Assembly (NCBI RefSeq): GCF_002116635.1
Contig: NZ_LQPW01000067.1
Span: forward strand, 1-33,455
Direction: 5' to 3'
Length of the DNA: 33,455 nucleotides
Source: Mycobacterium szulgai
GTDB taxonomy: Bacteria; Actinomycetota; Actinomycetes; Mycobacteriales; Mycobacteriaceae
Shown here piece after piece: positions 14,294 through 21,313 of this stretch. The first letter of the stretch is position 1. Each line of letters opens with the position of its first letter. Made by a program: the position numbers and the translations under genes. Under the pieces are notes generated by a model. That model was not told the DNA's origin, did no database searches, and saw only the letters and a list, made by a program, of their open reading frames with translations.

Positions 14294-14933
14294 AGAACCC
14301 ACTGGTCGCCGTCGCGGGGTGCTACGGGTGTTACGGGGGTCGCGCGGTGCGTTGAGCATCGTCGAGATCGCCGACGAACTGGGCGTGCATCCCAATACTG
14401 TGCGCTTCCACCTCGACAACCTGGTGGCCGCGGGTCAAATCGAGCGAGTCGAGCCGGTGCATCGGGGTCCGGGCCGTCCACCGCTGATGTTCCGGGCGGT
14501 CCGGCAGATGGATCGGGGCGGACCGCGGCATTACCGAATTCTCGCCGAAATTCTGACCATCGGGCTTGCCGCCCAACGTGATTCGAGTGCAAAGGCGCTG
14601 GCGGCCGGCCGCAAGTGGGGTCAGACGCTGGAAGCCCCGGCGCATCCCGGCGACGCTGACGAGTCGATTCAGCACCTGGTGGGGGTGCTCGACGAGATGG
14701 GATTCGCCCCCGAACGGGGAATGGCCGAAGGGACGCACACCATCGGTCTGCGACACTGTCCTTTCCTGGAACTCGCCGAAGTCCGAACCAATGTGGTGTG
14801 CCCGATCCACCTGGGGCTCATGCAAGGCGCCCTGGAAACCTGGGAGGCGCCCGTGACCGTCGAGCGGCTCGAAGCGTTCGCCGAACCGGACCTTTGTCTG
14901 GCGCATCTGCGGCCCGAGGGGACGCTCAAATGA
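14214..14933 (+). CDS. winged-helix regulator with C-terminal cysteines (SufR/COG2345-like)
   Basis: This protein has up to 239 residues. An ArsR-like winged helix (about 35-95) contains LSIVEIADELGVHPNTVRFH and the wing HRGPGRPPLMF. A C-terminal sensor region has cysteines in RHCPFLEL, VVCPIHLG and DLCLAHL, spaced C-x13-C-x31-C, which could hold a metal or Fe-S cluster as in SufR relatives. The start is uncertain. ATG 14214 gives the longest protein; GTG 14268 is possible, and an AGGAGG at 14263-14268 has no standard start at the right distance. The stop overlaps the start of a small membrane protein gene (ATGA), so the two form an operon. A second member of the same family is encoded at 16687-17430. 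Confidence 0.85.
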   Translation: MPGAQAWPAGRQRADFQEVDKIARSDEEPTGRRRGVLRVLRGSRGALSIVEIADELGVHPNTVRFHLDNLVAAGQIERVEPVHRGPGRPPLMFRAVRQMDRGGPRHYRILAEILTIGLAAQRDSSAKALAAGRKWGQTLEAPAHPGDADESIQHLVGVLDEMGFAPERGMAEGTHTIGLRHCPFLELAEVRTNVVCPIHLGLMQGALETWEAPVTVERLEAFAEPDLCLAHLRPEGTLK

Positions 14934-15355
14934 GCACCTCGCGGGCGATCGAGATCGCCCTGACCTTTGTCTGGCTGGGCATGGTGCTGGCCATCTCGTT
15001 CGTGGAGGCTCCGCTGAAGTTCCGGGCTCCCAACGTGACCCTGCAGATCGGTCTCGGCATCGGGCGGCTGGTCTTTCGCGCGCTCAACACCGTCGAGGTC
15101 GGGTTCGCGCTCGTCATCCTCGCCCTCGCGGCTTCGGGACCCACGGCGGTACGGATCTTCGTCGCACTCGGGGTCGCATTGGCCGCACTGGCCATCCAGT
15201 TGATTGCGGTGCGTCCCAGCTTGACCAGGCGCTCGGACCAGGTGCTGGCCGGGCTGGAATCGCCCCGCTCGCGCGGCCACTATGCCTACGTCGCCCTTGA
15301 GGTGGTCAAGGTAATCGCGTTGGTCGTGGCCGGGATATTTCTGCTGATGGGCTGA
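14930..15355 (+). CDS. small integral membrane protein, probably four helices
   Basis: This 141-residue protein has hydrophobic segments near residues 7-25, 58-70, 75-95 and 118-140, and a basic loop (RPSLTRRSDQ) between the last two. TM1 reads FVWLGMVLAISFVEAPLKF. I do not recognise a family with certainty; it has the look of small heme- or quinone-related membrane proteins but shows no conserved His pair that I can assign. The start overlaps the regulator's stop (ATGA at 14930-14933), so they are translationally coupled. The same pairing, a cysteine-bearing winged-helix regulator with a small membrane protein, recurs at 16687-17966. Confidence 0.75.
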   Translation: MSTSRAIEIALTFVWLGMVLAISFVEAPLKFRAPNVTLQIGLGIGRLVFRALNTVEVGFALVILALAASGPTAVRIFVALGVALAALAIQLIAVRPSLTRRSDQVLAGLESPRSRGHYAYVALEVVKVIALVVAGIFLLMG

Positions 15356-15434
15356 CCCTGCGGCTCGGCGCCGCCGATACCTGCAGCACAATCACGAGGG
15401 ATGACGACGGATCACACGACGGAGAGGACTTGCG

Positions 15435-15782
15435 ATGGAATCCATCTCGCTGAGCGCCCTTGGCTCCGAAAAGCTCGCCGAGGCCAAGCAGTCACACAGC
15501 GGCCGGGCAGCGCACACCATCCACGGTGGCCACACCCACGAACTTCGGCAGACCGTACTGGCGCTGCTGGCCGGCCACGAGCTGTCCGAACACGACAGCC
15601 CGGGGGAGGCGACGCTGCAGGTGCTGCAAGGTCACGTGCGGCTGACCGCCGGGGATGAGGCCTGGGACGGCAAGGCCGGTGACTACGTCGCGATTCCGCC
15701 GCAGCGGCACGCCCTGCACGCGGTGGAAGATTCGGTGGTCATGCTGACCGTGCTGAAATCCCAGCCGGGCGCTGCCCACTAG
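15435..15782 (+). CDS. small cupin-domain protein
   Basis: This 115-residue single-domain cupin carries HELSEHDSPGEATLQVLQG (cupin motif 1) and GDYVAIPPQRHALHA (motif 2), with the histidines that usually bind a metal. It is soluble and has no signal peptide. The start ATG follows GGAGAGGA at 15420-15427 with a good spacing. It lies between a membrane protein and a nitronate-monooxygenase-like gene on the same strand. Its function (dioxygenase, isomerase or sensor) cannot be told from the fold alone. Confidence 0.83.
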   Translation: MESISLSALGSEKLAEAKQSHSGRAAHTIHGGHTHELRQTVLALLAGHELSEHDSPGEATLQVLQGHVRLTAGDEAWDGKAGDYVAIPPQRHALHAVEDSVVMLTVLKSQPGAAH

Positions 15783-15794
15783 GGGTACTCGCAG

Positions 15795-16742
15795 GTGCTG
15801 TCGACGGAGTGGTCGCGGGACTTTGGCCTGCGGGTGCCCATCGTCAACGCACCGATGGGCGGGGTGGCCGGTGGCCGGCTGGCCGCCGCCGTCACCGCGG
15901 CCGGCGGTTTGGGCATGGTCGGCATGGGCAGCACCGCCACCCGCGCATCGCTAGCCGAGCAATTGCGTTACGTCAGCGGGAGATTCGGCATCGGGCTGGT
16001 CGACTGGGTGATGCGCAACGAGGCGGGGCTGTTCGAGGATGCATTGGCTGCCCGGCCGGCACTGCTTTCGGTCAGTTTCGGCACTGACTGGTCCTGGGTC
16101 GCGCAGGCTCACGACGCCGGAAGCTGCACCGCCACTCAGGTTTACGACGCCCTCGGCGCGCGTACTGCGGCCGACGCCGGGGTCGACGTCCTGGTTGCGC
16201 GCGGAGCCGAAGGCGGCGGACACGGGAGCAACCGGCTGGGCACCCTGCCGTTGCTCGACTCCGTTTTGGATGCGGTGTCGGTGCCCGTGCTGGCCGGCGG
16301 CGGCATCGCCTCGCCGCGCAGCCTGGCCGCCGTGCTGGCCGCGGGGGCCAGCGGTGCCTGGGTGGGCACCCGTCTGGCGGCGTGCCCGGAGGCCCTGACC
16401 GGAGCGGCCAGCCGTCGGGCGTTGATCGCAGCGACGGCGACCGACACTGCGATTACCCGGGTCTTCGATGTGGCCGCCGGATTGCCGTGGCCGGCCCGGT
16501 TCCCGTCGCGCGTGCTGGCCAATGAGTTCGTCGCGCGCTGGACGGGAAGGGAAGACGCGCTGGCCGCCGACCGGTCGGCGCGCGAGGAGGTGGCAGCCTC
16601 GATCGCCGCCGACGATCTGCGGATCGCCCCCGTCGACGCCGGTCAGGGCGTCGGGATGATCCGCGACGACGCGCCGGTAAGTGAGGTCATCGGGGCGATG
16701 TGCTCGGGCGCGCAAAGTTTGCTGACCCGTTGGAGCACTTGA
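15795..16742 (+). CDS. nitronate monooxygenase-like FMN-dependent flavoprotein
   Basis: This 315-residue TIM-barrel flavoprotein of the 2-nitropropane dioxygenase/nitronate monooxygenase family starts VPIVNAPMGGVAGGRLAAAV. It has VLVARGAEGGGH around residues 133-143, whose histidine (H143) matches the family's catalytic position, and phosphate-binding PVLAGGGIASPRSLAAVLAAGA with GAWVGTRL. Members oxidise nitronates or reduce enoyl and related substrates with FMN. The start is a GTG 12 bases after the cupin stop, so the two are probably one transcript. Its 3' end overlaps the convergent regulator gene by 56 bases. The real substrate is unknown. Confidence 0.85.
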   Translation: MLSTEWSRDFGLRVPIVNAPMGGVAGGRLAAAVTAAGGLGMVGMGSTATRASLAEQLRYVSGRFGIGLVDWVMRNEAGLFEDALAARPALLSVSFGTDWSWVAQAHDAGSCTATQVYDALGARTAADAGVDVLVARGAEGGGHGSNRLGTLPLLDSVLDAVSVPVLAGGGIASPRSLAAVLAAGASGAWVGTRLAACPEALTGAASRRALIAATATDTAITRVFDVAAGLPWPARFPSRVLANEFVARWTGREDALAADRSAREEVAASIAADDLRIAPVDAGQGVGMIRDDAPVSEVIGAMCSGAQSLLTRWST

Positions 16743-17430
16743 GCACCACGCAACATCGGGCCGGTCCCGGCTGCAGCCGGGTAGCGGGACCGTGCGGTGC
16801 CAGGGCATCGGCCACACCGGTGATCAGGGCGTGGTTCATGTTGCATGCCAGCTCGGTCTGTTCCTGGGCCAGGGCGTGGAAGGGGCAGTTGGCCAGTTCG
16901 ATTTCGCCGTCGGTGCCGCGGGGCTCGTAGCCGTATCTGCGCAGCACGCCCAGTGCCAGCTCGAGTGCGGCGGTGGCGTCGGCGGGCGTGCCGACGGTGG
17001 CGCCGATCGCCTGCCCGTATTCACGGGCCAGCTGGTTGAGCACGTCGACGACGGGCTCTCCGGTGCCGGCCGACCGGGCGATGGCCGCGGCCATCAGCCG
17101 TCCGGCCAGCTCGTACTCCCGCTGCGGGAGGCTGATTGCGATGTCGTGACCGGCCCGGCGATAAAGCTTGGCAGGGCGGCCCGCGCCGGGCCCCGACCGG
17201 CCCGTCAGGCGGGCATACTCGCTGTCCAGCAGGCCCTCGGCGGTGAGCCGGTCCAGGTGGAATTTGGCCTGGTGGTGGGGGACGCCGACGGATTCGGCCG
17301 CCTGTTCGCGGCTGACCGGGGCTGGTTGTGAACAGACGTATCGATAGAGCTGGTGGCGCACCGGATCCGCGAGTGCTCCGATCCCTGCCGCGGCGCGCTC
17401 CAGGGGCTCGAGAGGCTGGTCGGCATCCAC
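16687..17430 (-). CDS. winged-helix regulator with C-terminal cysteine cluster (SufR/COG2345-like), second copy
   Basis: This 247-residue protein has an ArsR-like winged helix at about residues 15-75: LADPVRHQLYRYVCSQ, then AAESVGVPHHQAKFHLDRL and the wing GPGAGRPAKLYRR. A helical middle leads to a cysteine region with NCPFHAL, LACNMNH and a CCVVL pair, spaced C-x13-C-x29-CC. This is very like the regulator at 14214 but with one more cysteine, and suggests a bound metal or Fe-S cluster. The start is GTG 17430, preceded by a GAGGG. It is divergent from a DoxX-like gene with repeated TTCTAAC half-sites between. A minus-strand -10 (TAGACT, 17478-17473) is visible. The last 56 bases overlap the flavoprotein gene. 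Confidence 0.85.
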   Translation of the reverse strand: MDADQPLEPLERAAAGIGALADPVRHQLYRYVCSQPAPVSREQAAESVGVPHHQAKFHLDRLTAEGLLDSEYARLTGRSGPGAGRPAKLYRRAGHDIAISLPQREYELAGRLMAAAIARSAGTGEPVVDVLNQLAREYGQAIGATVGTPADATAALELALGVLRRYGYEPRGTDGEIELANCPFHALAQEQTELACNMNHALITGVADALAPHGPATRLQPGPARCCVVLKCSNGSANFARPSTSPR

Positions 17431-17443
17431 GTCAGCGCCCTCA

Positions 17444-17513
17444 TTTCTAACGGATAAAACACTTGACGCTACAGTCTACAGATTCTAACGTTCAAATTGT
17501 TATCTGTTAGAAA
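17444..17513. promoter_or_regulatory. promoter and three operator half-sites upstream of the DoxX-like gene
   Basis: TTTCTAACGGATAA (17444-17457) and its inverse TTATCTGTTAGAAA (17500-17513) match with one mismatch. A third partial copy, ATTCTAACG, lies at 17482-17490. On the plus strand TTGACG (17463-17468) and TAACGT (17486-17491) form a -35/-10 pair with a 17-base spacer, and the half-sites sit before, on and after it. This suggests autoregulation and control of the DoxX-like gene by the divergent regulator. Confidence 0.6.
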
Positions 17514-17525
17514 TTGGAGGAAATC

Positions 17526-17966
17526 ATGGCCACCACACAAGCCCACCCGTCCGCCCTCGCCGACCAATTGAAAGACCCGGCGTACTCGGCGTTCCTGTTG
17601 CTTCGCACGGTGTTCACAATCGCGCCGATCGTGTTCGGCCTGGACAAGTTCTTCAATCTGCTGACCCATCCCCACCACTGGAGCATGTATCTGGCGGGCT
17701 GGATCGACGGACTGCTGCCCGGCACCGCCGATCAGGCGATGTATCTGGTCGGGGTGATCGAGATCGTGGCCGGAATCGTGGTGGCCGTGGCGCCGCGGTT
17801 CGGCGCCTGGGTGGTGGCGGCCTGGCTGGTCGGGATCATCGTCGACCTGGTCACCGGACCCGGCTACTACGACGTCGCGTTGCGTGACTTCGGTTTGCTG
17901 GTCGGTGCTCTCGCGCTGGCCCGCCTGGCCCAGGGCGTGCACACCGGAAGCATCGGGCGCCGCTGA
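17526..17966 (+). CDS. DoxX-like small membrane protein
   Basis: This 146-residue protein has four hydrophobic helices near residues 22-42, 68-92, 93-110 and 118-136, with the early FLLLRTVFTIAPIVFGLDKF typical of DoxX/DoxD-like membrane proteins. Members act near redox and sulfur stress systems; the exact role here is unknown. The start is clear, with GGAGG at 17516-17520 five bases before the ATG. It is divergent from the cysteine-bearing regulator and shares an operator region with it. It converges on the DUF1990 gene. Confidence 0.84.
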   Translation: MATTQAHPSALADQLKDPAYSAFLLLRTVFTIAPIVFGLDKFFNLLTHPHHWSMYLAGWIDGLLPGTADQAMYLVGVIEIVAGIVVAVAPRFGAWVVAAWLVGIIVDLVTGPGYYDVALRDFGLLVGALALARLAQGVHTGSIGRR

Positions 17967-17971
17967 ACCGG

Positions 17972-18475
17972 TCAGATCCCGTGCAGGTAGCGCTTGGCGA
18001 TCATGCGCTGTGCCACCGAGACGAACGGCCCACCGGCCTTGCTCCACCAGGTCGCCGGCCGGGAGAACGCCGACACCTCTGCGTACACCGCGGAGGTGGT
18101 CGGGTCCCGGCGCACGGCGAAGCGTTCCTCACCGGATTCGGGATGGCCTGGCAGCGTGCCGTAGGCCCACCCGCGCACGTGCGGTTCGTCGATGACGTAC
18201 ACCACGCGGCAGGGCGCGCGTAGAAAACCCATCATCTTGACCACCACAACCGCCGACACCACGGCGATATCCGAGCTCGCGTGTACCCGCAGCCCGGCCC
18301 CGCGCTGCATACCCCAGTGCATGACGGCGTCGGCGGCCTGCTCGAATCGCTCGTCGCCGGTGCCGATCTGGGTCGTCGCGCTGAGGTGTGCGTAGCCCGG
18401 GGGCAGCTGGCCCGCGGCCGTCGCGCCCACCTCGGAGTAGGTCAGCGGTAGCTGAGCAAGCGCGTCAAGGTCCAC
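17972..18475 (-). CDS. DUF1990 family protein
   Basis: This protein of about 167 residues matches the DUF1990 family of plants and actinobacteria. It has [21 protein letters not shown] at the N-terminus, [19 protein letters not shown] in the middle, and [27 protein letters not shown] near the C-terminus. The function of the family is unknown. I chose GTG 18475 because conserved sequence begins just after it and the total length fits the family; the longer open frame upstream crosses the promoter of the divergent aldo/keto reductase. It has no signal peptide and no clear membrane helix. Confidence 0.82.
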   Translation of the reverse strand: MDLDALAQLPLTYSEVGATAAGQLPPGYAHLSATTQIGTGDERFEQAADAVMHWGMQRGAGLRVHASSDIAVVSAVVVVKMMGFLRAPCRVVYVIDEPHVRGWAYGTLPGHPESGEERFAVRRDPTTSAVYAEVSAFSRPATWWSKAGGPFVSVAQRMIAKRYLHGI

Positions 18476-18520
18476 CCGATCCAGCTTGCCACGGGAGAAA
18501 GTCCACCTGGGGGCTCGGCG

Positions 18521-18536
18521 TACCGTCGGATGGGTG
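18521..18536 (+). promoter_or_regulatory. -10 element placed for a leaderless start of the aldo/keto reductase
   Basis: TACCGT (18521-18526) fits the mycobacterial TANNNT -10 and ends seven bases before GTG 18534. Transcription would then begin at or next to the start codon. No Shine-Dalgarno sequence precedes the GTG, which agrees with leaderless translation. No -35 is evident. Confidence 0.4.
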
Positions 18537-19400
18537 AGCTCACAAACCCTGGCAGCGGCATCTGGAACTTTCACCCTGGGCGGCGATCTGACCGTCCACC
18601 GACTCGGCTTCGGCGCGATGCGGCTGACCGGTAAGGGCGTCTGGGGTCCGCCCGCGGATCGTGATGAATGCGTGCGGGTGCTGCGCCGTGCCGTCGAACT
18701 GGGCGTGAACTTCATCGACACCGCGGACTCGTACGGGCCCTACGTGTCCGAGGAGATCATCCGCGAAGCGCTGCATCCCTACACCGGGCTGGTCATCGCA
18801 ACGAAGGCCGGGCTGCTGCGCACCGGCCCGGATGTGTGGATCCCGCTGGGCAATCCCAGCTATCTGCGCCAGGAGTGCGAGATGAGTTTGCGCCGGCTCG
18901 GGGTCGACACCATCGACCTGTTCCAACTGCACCGCATCGACGAGAACTTTCCGCTCGCCGACCAGATCGGTGAGCTGGTTGCGTTGCAGAACCAGGGCAA
19001 GATCCGTCATATCGGTCTGTCCGAGATCGACGTCGATCAACTCAACGCGGCACAGCAGATCACTCCGATCGCGTCGGTACAGAACATGTACAACCTCTCG
19101 GCGCGCGCCGCCGAGCCGCTGCTGGATGCCGCCACCAGCCAAGGCATCGGTTTCATCCCGTGGTTCCCGCTGGCCGCCGGACCGCTGGCCGCACCCGACG
19201 GTCCGCTGCAGAAGATCGCCGCCGATCATGACGCGACGCCGTCGCAGCTGGCCCTGGCCTGGCTGCTGAAGCGGTCGCCGGTGATGCTGCCCATCCCGGG
19301 CACGTCCCAAGTGGGGCACCTGGAGGAGAACGTCGCCGCGGCTGAGATCACGTTGTCCGGCGAGGAGTTCGAGACCCTGGCGGCTGCCGGCGCCCAATAA
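18534..19400 (+). CDS. aldo/keto reductase
   Basis: With a GTG start at 18534 the protein has 288 residues and the AKR catalytic tetrad in its usual order: D62 and Y67 (FIDTADSYG), K91 (VIATKAG) and H133 (LFQLHRID). The late [15 protein letters not shown] is the phosphate-binding NADPH segment. It reduces aldehydes or ketones with NADPH; the substrate is unknown. The frame is open 48 bases further upstream, but those residues overlap the predicted promoter. It is followed after 24 bases by a thioesterase gene that seems to have its own leaderless start. Confidence 0.87.
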   Translation: MSSQTLAAASGTFTLGGDLTVHRLGFGAMRLTGKGVWGPPADRDECVRVLRRAVELGVNFIDTADSYGPYVSEEIIREALHPYTGLVIATKAGLLRTGPDVWIPLGNPSYLRQECEMSLRRLGVDTIDLFQLHRIDENFPLADQIGELVALQNQGKIRHIGLSEIDVDQLNAAQQITPIASVQNMYNLSARAAEPLLDAATSQGIGFIPWFPLAAGPLAAPDGPLQKIAADHDATPSQLALAWLLKRSPVMLPIPGTSQVGHLEENVAAAEITLSGEEFETLAAAGAQ

Positions 19401-19412
19401 GCCGCCGACAAA

Positions 19413-19427
19413 TACGGTGTCCTGGTG
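19413..19427 (+). promoter_or_regulatory. -10 element placed for a leaderless start of the thioesterase
   Basis: TACGGT (19413-19418) fits TANNNT and ends six bases before GTG 19425. The arrangement repeats that of the preceding gene, so this gene may have its own promoter despite the short intergenic gap. No ribosome-binding site is visible before the GTG. Confidence 0.35.
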
Positions 19428-20048
19428 ACAAGCGAACAGCCCGGACACCCCGGCGGGGGATTCAATCCCCCCGAACCGACCACCAAGGGCGGGCCCGACT
19501 ACGGCAGGTTCATCGACGGGGTGCGCAGGTTGCAAGACCACGCTCGTGCCGTCGACGCGCCCGACGAGGTGATCACCGAGGCGGCCGACCTGCTGGGAAA
19601 GTTGTCGGAGCTGTTGGCTCCCTTCGACACCGACGAATGGCAATCACCTTCGGGACGCCGGATGGACCTGCCGGTGCGCGGCAATATCCTCACGATCCCG
19701 ATGTCGGCGCACAAGACCGACGACGGCCGAATCGAGGGCTCGGCCCGGTTCGCCCGGTTCCACCTCGGACGCAACGGTGCCGTGCACGGCGGGGCGCTGG
19801 GCCTGCTGTTCGACTCGGTGCTCGGGTTGACGTCGTCAGTGCTCACCGGCGGGCCCTACCAGCGCACGGCCTACCTCAAGATCAACTACCGCCACATCGT
19901 GCCGATCGAAAAGGACCTGCGAATCGACGCGGGAATCGACCGCGTGGACGGCCGCAAGATTTTCGTGTCGGGCCGGCTGCGCGACGGCGACGCCCTGCTG
20001 ACCGAAGCCGACGCCTTGTTCGTACGCCTGCGTCCCGGCCAGCCCTAA
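19425..20048 (+). CDS. PaaI-type hotdog-fold thioesterase
   Basis: This 207-residue protein has an N-terminal helical extension (about 1-70) and a hotdog domain after it. The central motif NGAVHGGALGLLFDSVLG around residues 111-128 is the PaaI/4HBT acyl-CoA thioesterase signature, and the following YLKINYRHIVPIEKDL matches the next strands of the fold. It probably hydrolyses an acyl-CoA or aryl-CoA; the chain is not known. The start is GTG 19425. Its extended N-terminus is longer than in the minimal PaaI proteins. Confidence 0.85.
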   Translation: MTSEQPGHPGGGFNPPEPTTKGGPDYGRFIDGVRRLQDHARAVDAPDEVITEAADLLGKLSELLAPFDTDEWQSPSGRRMDLPVRGNILTIPMSAHKTDDGRIEGSARFARFHLGRNGAVHGGALGLLFDSVLGLTSSVLTGGPYQRTAYLKINYRHIVPIEKDLRIDAGIDRVDGRKIFVSGRLRDGDALLTEADALFVRLRPGQP

Positions 20049-20054
20049 TCCACA

Positions 20055-20070
20055 TGGAGCAAATGCTCCA
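20055..20070. promoter_or_regulatory. palindrome between the thioesterase and glycosyltransferase genes
   Basis: TGGAGCA (20055-20061) and TGCTCCA (20064-20070) form a perfect inverted repeat with a two-base centre, too tight for an RNA hairpin loop but suited to a dimeric protein. It starts seven bases after the thioesterase stop. Downstream, 20168-20187 is strikingly AT-rich with TANNNT elements (TAACAT 20177-20182, TAATAT 20182-20187) that could drive the glycosyltransferase. Confidence 0.4.
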
Positions 20071-20213
20071 CAATTGCTAACATCGCAGCGGCGCCGTGCG
20101 GATTGCGGGCCGCGCATCCGCTCAACGGTGGACAGCGATTCATCCGATCGGCTGATTGCCGGGGTGAATATTTTACTAACATAATATTGCACAGGTTGTG
20201 GATTGAAGGACCG

Positions 20214-21185
20214 ATGGACATGAACGACAAGGCAGGCATGATCGGCCCAGAGCTGCCGTCGGTGTCGATCGTCATCCCCGCTTATAACGAAGAGCGCTTC
20301 ATCGGCAGATGCCTGGAATCGTGCCTTGACCAAACGTCCATTCCGGACGAGATCATCGTGGTCAATAACAAGTCGACGGACGCTACGGCATCGATTGTGC
20401 GCTGGTATCAGTCGCAGTATCCGCACGTCGACATACGCATGCTCGATCAAAACGAGTATCAAGGCATCGCGCCGACCCGCAACTGCGGGTTCGACGCCGC
20501 GCGAAGCGACGTCATCGGCCGCATCGACGCCGATTCCCTGCTCGCCCAGGACTGGGTTGAGACGGTTCGCCGCCGCTTTGCCGATCCGGCCATCGACGCC
20601 GCGACCGGACCGGTCCTGTACTACGACATGCCGATGCGCGGGCTGTTTTTCCGGATCGACCACAACACCCGCACCAGGCTGCATCGAAAGTCCACCGACC
20701 AGCGGTTTCTGCTCGGCGCCAACATGGCTCTGCGCGCCTGTGCCTGGCGAGCCGTCAGCGACCAGACCCTGCTGGACCTGGAAGATCAGCTGCACGAAGA
20801 TATCGACCTCGCGGTGGTGTTGTTCAAGAACAAATTCGAGGTCGTCTACGAACCCGCCCTGGTTGCCGGAATGTCGGGCCGGCGGGTGGAATCCTCCGCG
20901 CGTGACTTCTACCGGTATTCCACCCGGTATCTACGCACCACCAAAGTGCACGAGGTGAAGAGCGGTACGGCGCTGATGACGATATTCATCATGATGACGC
21001 TCTACCCATCGATCCGCACGCTGCGCTTCTTCTACGACGTGGAGAACAACCGGTTCACCTCGGCCAAACTGCGCCAGAAGCTGCGCAGGCGTGGCAGACG
21101 GGCTGGCCTGGTCGAAACGGCAAAGCCGGTGCTGGTTCAGGACAACCAGGACGATGTCGTCGTAGTGCACGATCAGGCTGCCTGA
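20214..21185 (+). CDS. family 2 glycosyltransferase
   Basis: With ATG 20214 the protein has 323 residues. The GT-A fold starts with SVSIVIPAYNEERFIGRCLE, then DEIIVVNNKSTDATASIV; the metal-binding DxD-type motif is DADS in GRIDADSLL, and ED lies in HEDIDLAVVL. These are the GT2 elements for transfer from a nucleotide sugar. One hydrophobic stretch near the C-terminus (ALMTIFIMMTLYP) could touch the membrane. GAAGGA at 20204-20209 supports the start; the 37 codons upstream lie in the AT-rich promoter zone. The acceptor is unknown. It sits directly before thrS, where I do not recall a glycosyltransferase in M. tuberculosis. Confidence 0.85.
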   Translation: MDMNDKAGMIGPELPSVSIVIPAYNEERFIGRCLESCLDQTSIPDEIIVVNNKSTDATASIVRWYQSQYPHVDIRMLDQNEYQGIAPTRNCGFDAARSDVIGRIDADSLLAQDWVETVRRRFADPAIDAATGPVLYYDMPMRGLFFRIDHNTRTRLHRKSTDQRFLLGANMALRACAWRAVSDQTLLDLEDQLHEDIDLAVVLFKNKFEVVYEPALVAGMSGRRVESSARDFYRYSTRYLRTTKVHEVKSGTALMTIFIMMTLYPSIRTLRFFYDVENNRFTSAKLRQKLRRRGRRAGLVETAKPVLVQDNQDDVVVVHDQAA

Positions 21186-21242
21186 CGCCCTGCCGCGACG
21201 CACTCGACGTGCGGCGCTTGGGCTGCTAGAGGTCTGCCCGGA

Positions 21243-21274
21243 TAGCATGGTCGCGATCGTTTTGACACGATCGC
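21243..21274 (+). promoter_or_regulatory. -10 element and hairpin in the thrS leader
   Basis: GCGATCGT (21253-21260) and ACGATCGC (21267-21274) pair perfectly around a six-base loop, with a partial GGTC/GACC extension outside. TAGCAT (21243-21248) is a plausible -10, which would put the hairpin at the very 5' end of the thrS mRNA. It could stabilise the transcript or act as an operator. It has none of the T-box elements known for tRNA-sensing leaders. Confidence 0.4.
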
Positions 21275-21313
21275 CAGACCTTCGACAGACATCCCAGCCT
21301 TGGAGATCACGCG

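Noticed and set aside
18540..19643. 367-codon minus-strand frame opposite the aldo/keto reductase
   Set aside because: Shadow frame; the AKR tetrad and cofactor motif lie on the plus strand.
20055..20070. Intrinsic terminator after the thioesterase gene
   Set aside because: The loop would be two bases and no T-run follows; it is better read as a protein-binding palindrome.
21186..21313. T-box riboswitch in the thrS leader
   Set aside because: The gap is too short and lacks a specifier loop and the conserved T-box sequence; only a simple hairpin is seen.
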